Assembly: GCA_004376435.1 (NCBI GenBank)
Contig: SOJS01000075.1
Location: 1-12,157 of the forward strand
DNA from: Dehalococcoidia bacterium
GTDB lineage: Bacteria > Chloroflexota > Dehalococcoidia > Dehalococcoidales > JAUVZE01
Direction of reading: 5' to 3'
DNA length: 12,157 nt
In this document: positions 1 through 5,151 of the stretch, one piece after another
Layout of the letters: the number at the start of each line of letters is the position of its first letter
Position numbering within the stretch: the first letter of the stretch is position 1
Position numbers and translations under genes: made by a program
Notes under the pieces: generated by a model
What the model was told of the DNA's origin: nothing
Database searches by the model: none
What the model saw: only the letters and a program-made list of their open reading frames with translations

Positions 1-164
1 GCGAGCTAGCCAACCACCCGTGGATGGTGAGCTGCCAGTTCCACCCTGAATTTGGCTCCCGCCCCGGTCGTCCCCATCCGCTGTTCCGCGATTTTATTGC
101 TATAGCTAAGGATGTATTACGGGAGGGGGCTCAACCGCCACTGCCCCTTTCATCCCAGTTTTAG
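1..164 (+). CDS. pyrG: CTP synthase, C-terminal end (5' truncated by window)
   Basis: The frame beginning at base 3 encodes the last 53 residues of CTP synthase, which makes CTP from UTP, ATP and glutamine in the cytoplasm. The visible part is the end of the class-I glutamine amidotransferase domain. It contains the CQFHPEF motif followed by SRPGRPHPLFRDF; the His and Glu of HPE are the family's catalytic pair, which acts with a Cys nucleophile that lies outside the window. The C-terminal tail after DFIAIAKDVL is Pro/Leu-rich and ends at TAG 162-164. The transaldolase gene starts 8 nt downstream, so the two are very likely co-transcribed. The family assignment is firm; only the upstream extent is unseen. 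Confidence 0.95.
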   Translation, partial: ELANHPWMVSCQFHPEFGSRPGRPHPLFRDFIAIAKDVLREGAQPPLPLSSQF

Positions 165-172
165 AGGTCAGA

Positions 173-823
173 ATGCGAATCTTTCTGGATACAGCCAATA
201 TTGACCAAATCAGGCAAGCCGCCAAACTGGGCATCATCAGTGGGGTTACCACCAACCCCAGCCTGGTGTCCAGGGAGGGAACTGCTGACTATGAGGCTAT
301 CATCAAAGAAATCTGCTCTATTATCCCCGGACCTATCTCGGTTGAGGTGCTGGTTGAAGGAGTTGAGCCCATGATTGAGCAGGCACAACTCATCTCCTCC
401 TGGGCACCTAATATCGTGATTAAAATCCCAGCTACCACCGAGGGTCTGGAGGTAACATCAGCCCTGGCAAAGGAGAATATAAAGGTAAACTTTACCCTGT
501 GCTTCTCATTAAATCAAGCCCTCCTCGGTACCCTGGCTGGCGCCACCTATGTCAGCCCCTTTGTCGGCAGGCTGGATGATGCCGGTCACAACGGCATGGA
601 GGTAGTCAAGGATATTGTTGATGTCTTTGCTCATTACCAGCTAACCACCCAGGTGATTGCCGCCAGTATTCGTCATCCCCAGCACTGTGTGACTGCGGCC
701 AAGGCAGGGGCTCACATTGCCACCGTTCCCTATAAGGTTCTGATGCAGATGCTCCACCATCCGCTTACTGATGTCGGTGTCGCTCGCTTCCTCAGCGACT
801 GGCAAGGGGTCTCACGAAAATAG
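173..823 (+). CDS. tal: Transaldolase, small FSA/TalC-like subfamily
   Basis: This is a 216-aa TIM-barrel class-I aldolase, the usual length for the single-domain transaldolase/fructose-6-phosphate aldolase family. The Schiff-base lysine is K84 in VIKIPATTEG. Other family active-site residues are visible: D6 (FLDTAN), N28 (TTNPS), E58 (SVEVL), N106/T108, R133 and the SIR motif of AASIRHP. Key positions look like true transaldolase rather than FSA: E58 replaces the Gln of E. coli FSA, and SPFVGR (S128, F130) replaces the Ala and Tyr of FSA's APYVNR. I therefore infer dihydroxyacetone transfer between sedoheptulose-7-P and glyceraldehyde-3-P in the non-oxidative pentose phosphate pathway. Many databases would still label it fsa. 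The ATG at 173 has AGAGGT just upstream (163-168). The gene follows pyrG by 8 nt and is separated from rho by about 100 nt. Confidence 0.92.
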   Translation: MRIFLDTANIDQIRQAAKLGIISGVTTNPSLVSREGTADYEAIIKEICSIIPGPISVEVLVEGVEPMIEQAQLISSWAPNIVIKIPATTEGLEVTSALAKENIKVNFTLCFSLNQALLGTLAGATYVSPFVGRLDDAGHNGMEVVKDIVDVFAHYQLTTQVIAASIRHPQHCVTAAKAGAHIATVPYKVLMQMLHHPLTDVGVARFLSDWQGVSRK

Positions 824-849
824 AAAATAGTAATAATTAAAAAATAGGG

Positions 850-885
850 GAACAATTCGTATCTGATTAGCTTTGAGAATTGTTC
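850..885. promoter_or_regulatory. Perfect 9-bp inverted repeat upstream of rho
   Basis: GAACAATTC (850-858) and GAATTGTTC (877-885) are exact reverse complements separated by 18 nt. The repeat sits 39 nt before the rho ATG. No T-run follows it, so it is not a typical intrinsic terminator. It could be a leader RNA stem or a DNA operator. A shorter palindrome, GTGGT-T-ACCAC, follows at 901-911 immediately before the Shine-Dalgarno sequence. Function is unknown. Confidence 0.5.
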
Positions 886-924
886 TTCGAGTTATGTTAA
901 GTGGTTACCACGGGGGAGGTTACT

Positions 925-2187
925 ATGAACATAGGCGAATTAGAAAACAAAAGCAGAGAGGAGCTGATTGAGCTAGCCAAGGGGATGGGCGTCTCCAGCT
1001 ATACTAACCTCAAGAAGCAAGAGCTGGTGATGCGCCTGCTCCAGGCGTATGCCGAGCAACAGGGCTACATCTTCTGTAGCGGCATTCTTGAGATTATCGG
1101 AGAGGGCTACGGATTCTTAAGGCAAAACAGCCTGCTGCCCAGCTCGGCTGATGTCTATGTCTCCCAGTCTCAAATCCGGCGCTTTGGTCTGCGCACCGGT
1201 GATATGGTTGCTGGTCAGGGCAGACCACCCAAAAATGCCGAGAGATACTACGGTCTGGTGAGGGTAGAGGCGATTAACGGGATGAACCCCGAGCTAGCCA
1301 AGAGCCGCCCCTCCTTCGGCTCACTCACTCCCACCTTCCCCGATAAATTAATCAACCTGGAGACTTCAGCCAACGACCTGTCCACCCGGCTTATGAACCT
1401 CATTGCCCCCATTGGACGAGGGCAGCGAGGCTTGATTGTATCGCCACCCAAAGCGGGTAAGACGGTGCTCTTGAAATCTATAGCCAATGCCATCACCACT
1501 AACTATAACGATATTCACCTGATGGTATGCCTCATTGGCGAGCGACCGGAGGAGGTTACCGATATTAGGCGCTCGGTCAAGGGGGAGGTGATAGCTGCCA
1601 CCTTTGATGAGCCGGTGGAGAATCACACCCGTGTCGCCGAGCTGGCGCTGGAGAGAGCCAAGCGAATGGTGGAAAGCGGCAAGGATGTGGTCATTCTCCT
1701 TGATGGCATTACCCGCCTCACCCGCTCCTATAACCTGGTTATGCCCCCCAGCGGCCGCACCCTATCGGGTGGTATTGACCCGGCTGCCCTTCATCCATCC
1801 AAGCGCTTCTTTGGCGCTGCCCGCAACATGGATGAGGGTGGAAGCCTGACCATCATCGCCACCTGCATCATTGATACCGGCAGCCGTATGGATGAGGTCA
1901 TCTATGAGGAGTTCAAGGGAACGGGGAATATGGAGCTTCACCTTGACCGCCGTTTAGCTGAGCGCCGAATCTTCCCGGCAATGAATATCGAGCGCAGTGG
2001 CACCAGGCGGGAGGAGCTTTTGTTGGGTGAGGAGACGGTAAAGCAGGTATGGCTGCTGAGGCGGATGGTAGGCATGATTGCCTCCGACGCCACCAACTTC
2101 AGTGAGACCACGGAGCGAGTGCTTGACCGCCTGCGCAGGACAAAGTCCAACGCCGAGTTCCTGGCTACGCTGACCAAGGAGACATAA
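925..2187 (+). CDS. rho: Transcription termination factor Rho
   Basis: This is a 420-aa hexameric RNA-dependent ATPase/translocase that releases transcripts from RNA polymerase. In order it shows a SAP-like Rho N-terminal helical domain (about 1-45, ELENKSREELIELAKGMG), a cold-shock-type RNA-binding domain (about 53-118, GYGFLR...DVYVS), Walker A SPPKAGKT (173-180), Walker B VVILLDG (D260), the Q-loop region PPSGRTLSGG (274-283) and the R-loop SGTRREELLL from about 358. The length matches E. coli Rho, with no insertion in the N-terminal part. A GTG at 901 is in frame, but ATG 925 is preferred because GGGGGAGG at 912-919 is correctly spaced before it and the protein then begins at the usual Rho N-terminus. 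No rpmE or other operon partner follows; repeat-rich DNA begins right after the stop codon. Confidence 0.97.
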   Translation: MNIGELENKSREELIELAKGMGVSSYTNLKKQELVMRLLQAYAEQQGYIFCSGILEIIGEGYGFLRQNSLLPSSADVYVSQSQIRRFGLRTGDMVAGQGRPPKNAERYYGLVRVEAINGMNPELAKSRPSFGSLTPTFPDKLINLETSANDLSTRLMNLIAPIGRGQRGLIVSPPKAGKTVLLKSIANAITTNYNDIHLMVCLIGERPEEVTDIRRSVKGEVIAATFDEPVENHTRVAELALERAKRMVESGKDVVILLDGITRLTRSYNLVMPPSGRTLSGGIDPAALHPSKRFFGAARNMDEGGSLTIIATCIIDTGSRMDEVIYEEFKGTGNMELHLDRRLAERRIFPAMNIERSGTRREELLLGEETVKQVWLLRRMVGMIASDATNFSETTERVLDRLRRTKSNAEFLATLTKET

Positions 2188-2188
2188 T

Positions 2189-2226
2189 TTTTTCTTCCCA
2201 CCCTCCCACCCTAAAAAGGTTTTTTT
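2189..2226. repeat. 38-bp direct repeat, copy 1
   Basis: The block is T5-CTTCCCACCCTCCCACCCT-A5-GG-T7 and is identical, base for base, to 2637-2674. It begins one base after the rho stop codon. Its 3' half (CCCT-A5-GG-T7-G-AGGG) can fold as an A/T hairpin. A small GAGGG/CCCTC stem follows at 2227-2243. With T-rich ends it could also help transcription stop after rho, but it lacks the G/C stem of an intrinsic terminator. Confidence 0.85.
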
Positions 2227-2303
2227 GAGGGGGTGAAGCCCTCAAACCCCCTGTTCAGGGATAAAGCGTAAGCAGAGTCTCATGGTGAAATCCGAAAGGG
2301 GAA

Positions 2304-2331
2304 ATACTAAATACTAATTCCTAAATACTAA
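2304..2331. repeat. 7-bp tandem repeat NNNCTAA, four units (copy A)
   Basis: Four consecutive 7-mers (ATACTAA, ATACTAA, TTCCTAA, ATACTAA) are flanked by GGGGAA on the left and, 20 bp further on, by GGGTGAGGTAGAT (2351-2363). The same arrangement recurs at 9111-9138 followed by the same 13-mer at 9169-9181. It is an interspersed intergenic repeat with no visible coding capacity. Confidence 0.75.
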
Positions 2332-2359
2332 ACAATTTCAAAACTCAAAAGGGTGAGGT

Positions 2360-2396
2360 AGATAGAAATCCCCATAGGGGTTGACAAATAGATGAA
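2360..2396 (+). promoter_or_regulatory. Shared upstream element before hicB
   Basis: AGATAGAAATCCCCATAGGGGTTGACAAAT closely matches the segment ending at 2806 before the first collagen lipoprotein. It contains TTGACA at 2381-2386 and a CCCC-ATA-GGGG palindrome. Here the TTGACA lies only 5 nt from the ATG at 2392 and no -10 box follows at the right distance, so it is probably a binding site or a decayed promoter copy rather than the working promoter of hicB. Confidence 0.4.
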
Positions 2397-2613
2397 GTTT
2401 AAGGTTTTTATCACTACCGGGGAAGATGGCTGGTATATAGCCGAGTGCCCTGTCCTCCCTGGATGCGTCTCCCAGGGAAAGACGGTAGACCAGGCACTAG
2501 AAAATATTAAAGATGCTATTGAGGGATGCCTTGAAGTGCTCAATGAAAGAGCAGTGGCAAAAGCCGAGAAAGCCAGTAGTGAAGCCTCCAAGGAGTTCAA
2601 TAAACTATTATGA
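2392..2613 (+). CDS. HicB-like antitoxin-family protein, orphan
   Basis: This 73-aa protein matches the HicB/UPF0150 N-terminal fold: strand-strand-helix with KVFITTGEDGWYIAECPVLPGCVSQGKTVDQALENI. The signature is the pair of short strands around W-Y-I-A-E-C-P and the P-G-C-x-S-x-G turn, followed by the helix of VDQALENIKDAIEGCLE. The C-terminal tail is charged and Ala/Lys-rich, without a recognisable ribbon-helix-helix DNA-binding domain. No HicA mRNA interferase is encoded on either side, so it is a stand-alone member; such orphans are common and may be regulators or relics. The Shine-Dalgarno site is weak (AGGGG at 2376-2380, 11 nt before the ATG). The gene is bracketed by two identical 38-bp repeats. 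Confidence 0.75.
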   Translation: MKFKVFITTGEDGWYIAECPVLPGCVSQGKTVDQALENIKDAIEGCLEVLNERAVAKAEKASSEASKEFNKLL

Positions 2614-2636
2614 ATGATAACGGGGAGACTAAAATG

Positions 2637-2674
2637 TTTTTCTTCCCACCCTCCCACCCTAAAAAGGTTTTTTT
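2637..2674. repeat. 38-bp direct repeat, copy 2
   Basis: This block is identical to 2189-2226 and lies 448 bp downstream of it. It is followed by a short stem with a GAAA loop (GGAGGC-GAAA-GCCCCC, 2675-2690, one mismatch). Further on is AAAGCAGAGT, which also resembles the sequence after copy 1. The whole stretch to about 2806 reads as a diverged duplicate of the stretch from copy 1 to the hicB start. Confidence 0.85.
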
Positions 2675-2797
2675 GGAGGCGAAAGCCCCCAATCCCCCAC
2701 TTTCTATTCAGGCAGGGAGACAAAGCAGAGTGTCAACTTAGCGCCTAACCAAATGGGGGTTGTTTCGTTATAATATATATAGAAATCCCCATAGGCG

Positions 2798-2825
2798 TTG
2801 ACAAATGGCAAAGTAGTGTTATATA
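2798..2825 (+). promoter_or_regulatory. Predicted sigma-70-type promoter of collagen-like lipoprotein 1
   Basis: A -35 box TTGACA (2798-2803) is separated by 16 bp from a -10 box TATATA (2820-2825). The -35 is embedded in TTGACAAATGGCAAAG, which recurs before the other surface genes. A second A/T-rich box, TATAAT (2854-2859) within GGGTATAATAAAA, lies downstream and has a counterpart (GGGTATGATAAAA) in the next leader. Confidence 0.65.
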
Positions 2826-2889
2826 TATTAGTAGGAAATACTAATTGCTGGGGTATAATAAAAACCCGCTAAAGGAGGTAAGAGGTAAA

Positions 2890-4026
2890 ATGAAGGTAGT
2901 TGGTAAGATACTCGCTTTTTTGGTAATTTTAGCTCTAATTGTGGTGCCGCTGGCGGCTTGCGAGGGAGTGCCAGGAGCATCAGGGGCACCGGGACCAATG
3001 GGAGCGCAGGGACCGGCAGGACCGCCGGGAAAGCAGGGACCACCGGGCTCAGAGGGTGACTGGTCTCTCCCCGATAGGGCGGTGACCTCAGCTAAGATAG
3101 CCAGTAAGTCAGTGACCACGGCTAAAATCCGAGATGGTGCGGTGACCACAGCCAAGTTAGCCGATGACGCGGTGACTTCGGCTAAGATAGACGATGGGAC
3201 AATAGTCAATGCCGACATCAGCGCGACGGCTGACATTGACCCCACCAAGGTCCTGATAAGCGCAACAATCCATTTGAGCGACTGGCGTCATGCTAGCGAC
3301 CTGACAAAGATTGATGGTGGTGACATTTATGGTGGCAGTGTTGGCACAACACAGCTCGCCGATAATGCCGTGACCTCAGCTAAGATTGCGCTTGACACCA
3401 TCCTAGCCAACGATATAGCCACCGATGCCGTGACCACGGATGAAATCGACGACAGAACAATCCTTAGGGAGGATATAGCTTTCAATGCCGTGGGCTCACA
3501 GGAGATTGGGAATGGCGCGATAATAGATGAGGACATCAGCGGGACGGCGGATATCACTATGAGCAAGCTGGCAAGCTATCCCTTTGTCGCTGCCGACATA
3601 GATACCGATGCCGTGGGGGTGGATGAGATAGCCACCGCCGCCGTAGGCACGGACGAGATAGCCGCTGAGGCCGTCACCAGAGCCAAGCTGGCGATGGGAA
3701 TCAGGAGTGATGCTGTTTCGGAAACTGGTCCAACACTAACGGCCGGCGAATTTACCGTGGAGCTGACGAACCTCACCACGGTGGACTATGCAGTGGTATC
3801 TCAGAGCGAAGACTTTATTGCTGCTGTAACCGGCATCAGCGGGAATGATGTAACCATCAAGGTCTACAAGCTTACGACTACTACTGCCACTTTTTATGCC
3901 GATGCTGACAACGATGCGACTTGGGAGCCTACCCAGTATACAGTCGTCAATTCTGTTGCATTTACGGCAGCGGCTACTGGGGATGTGAGTGGGGTCACCT
4001 TTTGCGTAATAGGTATCGGCGACTAG
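2890..4026 (+). CDS. Collagen-like stalk lipoprotein with 10-residue repeats
   Basis: This is a predicted 378-aa surface lipoprotein. The N-terminus is a lipoprotein signal peptide with lipobox LAAC and lipidated Cys at residue 24. Residues 26-56 are ten Gly-X-Y triplets rich in Pro (GPMGAQGPAGPPGKQGPPG), a short collagen-like triple helix that implies a trimer. Residues 63 to about 268 are degenerate 10-residue repeats of the type [DG]-x-A-V-T-[ST]-A-K-[IL]-x, resembling repeats in phage tail-fibre and adhesin shafts. Residues about 274-378 form a Thr/Val-rich, probably all-beta C-terminal domain that I do not recognise. An in-frame TTG exists at 2845, but ATG 2890 is chosen because the signal peptide starts there and AAAGGAGG lies at 2871-2878. 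The role is inferred to be a fibrous surface appendage or adhesin; ligand unknown. Confidence 0.8.
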   Translation: MKVVGKILAFLVILALIVVPLAACEGVPGASGAPGPMGAQGPAGPPGKQGPPGSEGDWSLPDRAVTSAKIASKSVTTAKIRDGAVTTAKLADDAVTSAKIDDGTIVNADISATADIDPTKVLISATIHLSDWRHASDLTKIDGGDIYGGSVGTTQLADNAVTSAKIALDTILANDIATDAVTTDEIDDRTILREDIAFNAVGSQEIGNGAIIDEDISGTADITMSKLASYPFVAADIDTDAVGVDEIATAAVGTDEIAAEAVTRAKLAMGIRSDAVSETGPTLTAGEFTVELTNLTTVDYAVVSQSEDFIAAVTGISGNDVTIKVYKLTTTTATFYADADNDATWEPTQYTVVNSVAFTAAATGDVSGVTFCVIGIGD

Positions 4027-4070
4027 AAGGTCTAGCCAAAGCAGAGGAGCTTGTGTCAGCCAGATAGGGG

Positions 4071-4098
4071 TTGACAAATGGCTAAATAGTGTTATAGT
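4071..4098 (+). promoter_or_regulatory. Predicted sigma-70-type promoter of collagen-like lipoprotein 2
   Basis: TTGACA (4071-4076), 16 bp, TATAGT (4093-4098). The -35 lies in TTGACAAATGGCTAAA, and the preceding GATAGGGG is shared with the other copies. The 15 bases after the -10 (GTGTTTAGCGTAGCT) are identical to those after the promoter at 4924. A leader of roughly 150 nt follows before the ATG at 4256. Confidence 0.7.
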
Positions 4099-4255
4099 GT
4101 TTAGCGTAGCTAGAAGAGTTGACAGGGTATGATAAAATACAAGGTGTTGCGAGTTTGAAGGGACTGAGCAAAAATCGGAAAGAAGGGGGTGATATAAAGG
4201 GAAAAAAGGAGCAGATAAGAGCAACCGGTATCTTGAAAAGTGTTAAGGAGGCGAA

Positions 4256-4882
4256 ATGAAGAAAGCAGGCAAGATAATTGCCTTTTTGATAATAATAGCA
4301 TTAATTGTGGTGCCGCTGACGGCTTGTGCCGGACCACCAGGACCATCAGGAGCACCGGGACCAATGGGACCGCAGGGACCGGCGGGAGCGCCGGGAAAGC
4401 AGGGACCACCAGGCTCAGAGGGGGAACCGGGACCAATGGGACCGAGAGGATTTCCCGGTGAAGATGGTGAAGACGGTGACCTAGGACCGGTAGCCCAGGT
4501 AGTTGTTTGCATGTATTGGGAGGAGGAGTTTGACGGGTACTATATGGGGTTCTACCCTACTTGCAGTGCCTACATTGAGCAGCCTCTGTTTATTTTGGGT
4601 TCTTGCTTCCCGCCAGATGAGGAGGTGACGATAACTATCTGTGACGAGAACTGCGTCTGGGTTGATGAAGTCAAGACTAATGACTGTGGCGCATTCTTTA
4701 TTCCGGACATAAGGATAGTTGACATGCCTGATGAAGACCAGCTTGACGATCTTCTGGATGATTATTGCGATGATGTGGTCTCGGTAAGAGCCTGGGTTGA
4801 TGCCGAGATAGATGACGGAAAGGTTGTTGATGGCGAGCTGTGGGCGAACTGGCCGTTGTTGATCATCTGCGAGGAGCCATAG
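4256..4882 (+). CDS. Collagen-like stalk lipoprotein with Cys-rich C-terminal domain
   Basis: This is a predicted 208-aa surface lipoprotein. The signal peptide and lipobox (LTAC, Cys24) are nearly the same as those of the gene at 2890, and so is the start of the stalk. Here the stalk is longer, with 18 Gly-X-Y triplets at residues 26-79, ending in acidic triplets (GEDGEDGDL). Residues 80-208 form a different, acidic C-terminal domain with eight further cysteines (for example in TICDENC and NDCG). The even number suggests disulfides or metal binding. The segment FILGSCFPPDEEVTITI resembles a strand pair of a bacterial Ig-like fold, but I cannot name a family. The start is well supported by AAGGAGG (4244-4250). 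The likely role is a trimeric surface stalk presenting a beta domain. Confidence 0.8.
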   Translation: MKKAGKIIAFLIIIALIVVPLTACAGPPGPSGAPGPMGPQGPAGAPGKQGPPGSEGEPGPMGPRGFPGEDGEDGDLGPVAQVVVCMYWEEEFDGYYMGFYPTCSAYIEQPLFILGSCFPPDEEVTITICDENCVWVDEVKTNDCGAFFIPDIRIVDMPDEDQLDDLLDDYCDDVVSVRAWVDAEIDDGKVVDGELWANWPLLIICEEP

Positions 4883-4923
4883 TAGAAAACCTGCTCTGTC
4901 TAAGGTCAGCCCAGATAGAGGGG

Positions 4924-4951
4924 TTGACAAACGGCGAAGTTATGATATATA
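4924..4951 (+). promoter_or_regulatory. Predicted sigma-70-type promoter of the large BNR protein
   Basis: TTGACA (4924-4929), 16 bp, TATATA (4946-4951). The -35 sits in TTGACAAACGGCGAAG. Upstream CAGCCCAGATAGAGGGG and downstream GTGTTTAGCGTAGCT match the promoter region at 4071. A transcript starting near 4958 would carry a leader of about 195 nt. Confidence 0.7.
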
Positions 4952-4976
4952 GTGTTTAGCGTAGCTATTGAAGCTA

Positions 4977-5063
4977 AGTTTACCGTGAAGGAGGTGATGC
5001 TTTTGGCAAGAGCCCAGAGGCTAGTAAGCCCGAGGGGAGAGAGAAATAAAAGCCACGGAAACT
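4977..5063 (+). ncRNA. Candidate structured leader RNA (multi-stem)
   Basis: AGTTTaCCGTG (4977-4987) pairs with CACGGAAACT (5054-5063), giving 10 bp with one bulged A. Directly inside it GCTTTT (4999-5004) pairs with AAAAGC (5048-5053). Within that, GGC-AAGA-GCC (5005-5014), GGCT-AGTA-AGCC (5019-5030) and CCC/GGGG possibilities form small hairpins. The nested, adjacent stems are more than expected in an ordinary leader. The sequence does not match the conserved core of any riboswitch class I know, so a ligand cannot be named. Confidence 0.4.
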
Positions 5064-5065
5064 AA
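5003..5065 (+). CDS. Possible short leader ORF (20 codons)
   Basis: AAGGAGGT (4988-4995) is a near-perfect Shine-Dalgarno sequence, 7 nt before TTG 5003, and opens a 20-codon frame that stops at TAA 5063-5065. An ATG at 4997 is in the same frame but too close to the Shine-Dalgarno. The peptide would be basic (contains ARAQRLVSPRGERNKSHG). The frame spans the structured leader exactly to the end of its closing stem, so translating ribosomes would open that structure. It could equally be a spurious frame; no homologue is recognised. Confidence 0.3.
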   Translation: MARAQRLVSPRGERNKSHGN

Positions 5066-5074
5066 AAACAATCT

Positions 5075-5121
5075 TGTCTCCACAAAGGGGAGATAGATAT
5101 ATATCTTTGTTTATGGAGACA
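5075..5121 (+). promoter_or_regulatory. Long hairpin just upstream of the BNR gene ribosome-binding site
   Basis: TGTCTCC (5075-5081) pairs with GGAGACA (5115-5121). Then ACAAAG (5082-5087) pairs with CTTTGT (5105-5110) across a 4-nt bulge (TTAT), and the A/T palindrome AGATATATATCT (5095-5106) offers an alternative inner stem. The hairpin ends 10 nt before the GGAGG Shine-Dalgarno (5132-5136), a position typical of mRNA-stabilising 5' stems or translational control. Confidence 0.5.
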
Positions 5122-5151
5122 GAAGGATTAAGGAGGATAAATTAAAGGTCA

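Noticed and set aside
901..924. GTG 901 as the rho start
   Set aside because: The Shine-Dalgarno GGGGGAGG lies downstream of it, between 901 and ATG 925, and the ATG start gives the usual Rho N-terminus.
2209..2243. Intrinsic terminator for rho
   Set aside because: The T-run precedes the G/C stem instead of following it on the + strand. The element is better explained as part of the duplicated repeat.
2304..2331. CRISPR-like array from the repeated CTAA units
   Set aside because: Units are 7 bp without spacers, and no cas genes are present.
2841..3248. Antisense Pro/Gly-rich reading frame opposite the collagen-like region of lipoprotein 1 (and the similar one at 4243-4512)
   Set aside because: The complement of GGN-CCN-rich collagen codons also reads as Gly/Pro repeats. 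There is no ribosome-binding site or signal peptide, and the sense gene is clearly real.
3736..4224. 162-codon reverse-strand frame across the end of lipoprotein 1 and the following intergenic region
   Set aside because: It has no Shine-Dalgarno and no recognisable family, and it overlaps a supported coding region and promoter on the other strand.
4997..5063. Possible c-di-GMP (GEMM) riboswitch, because of AAAAGCCACGG and the position before a surface gene
   Set aside because: The conserved CACGCACAGGGCAAACC-type core and the GACGCAAAGCC segment of that class are absent. The match is limited to a short AAGCC.
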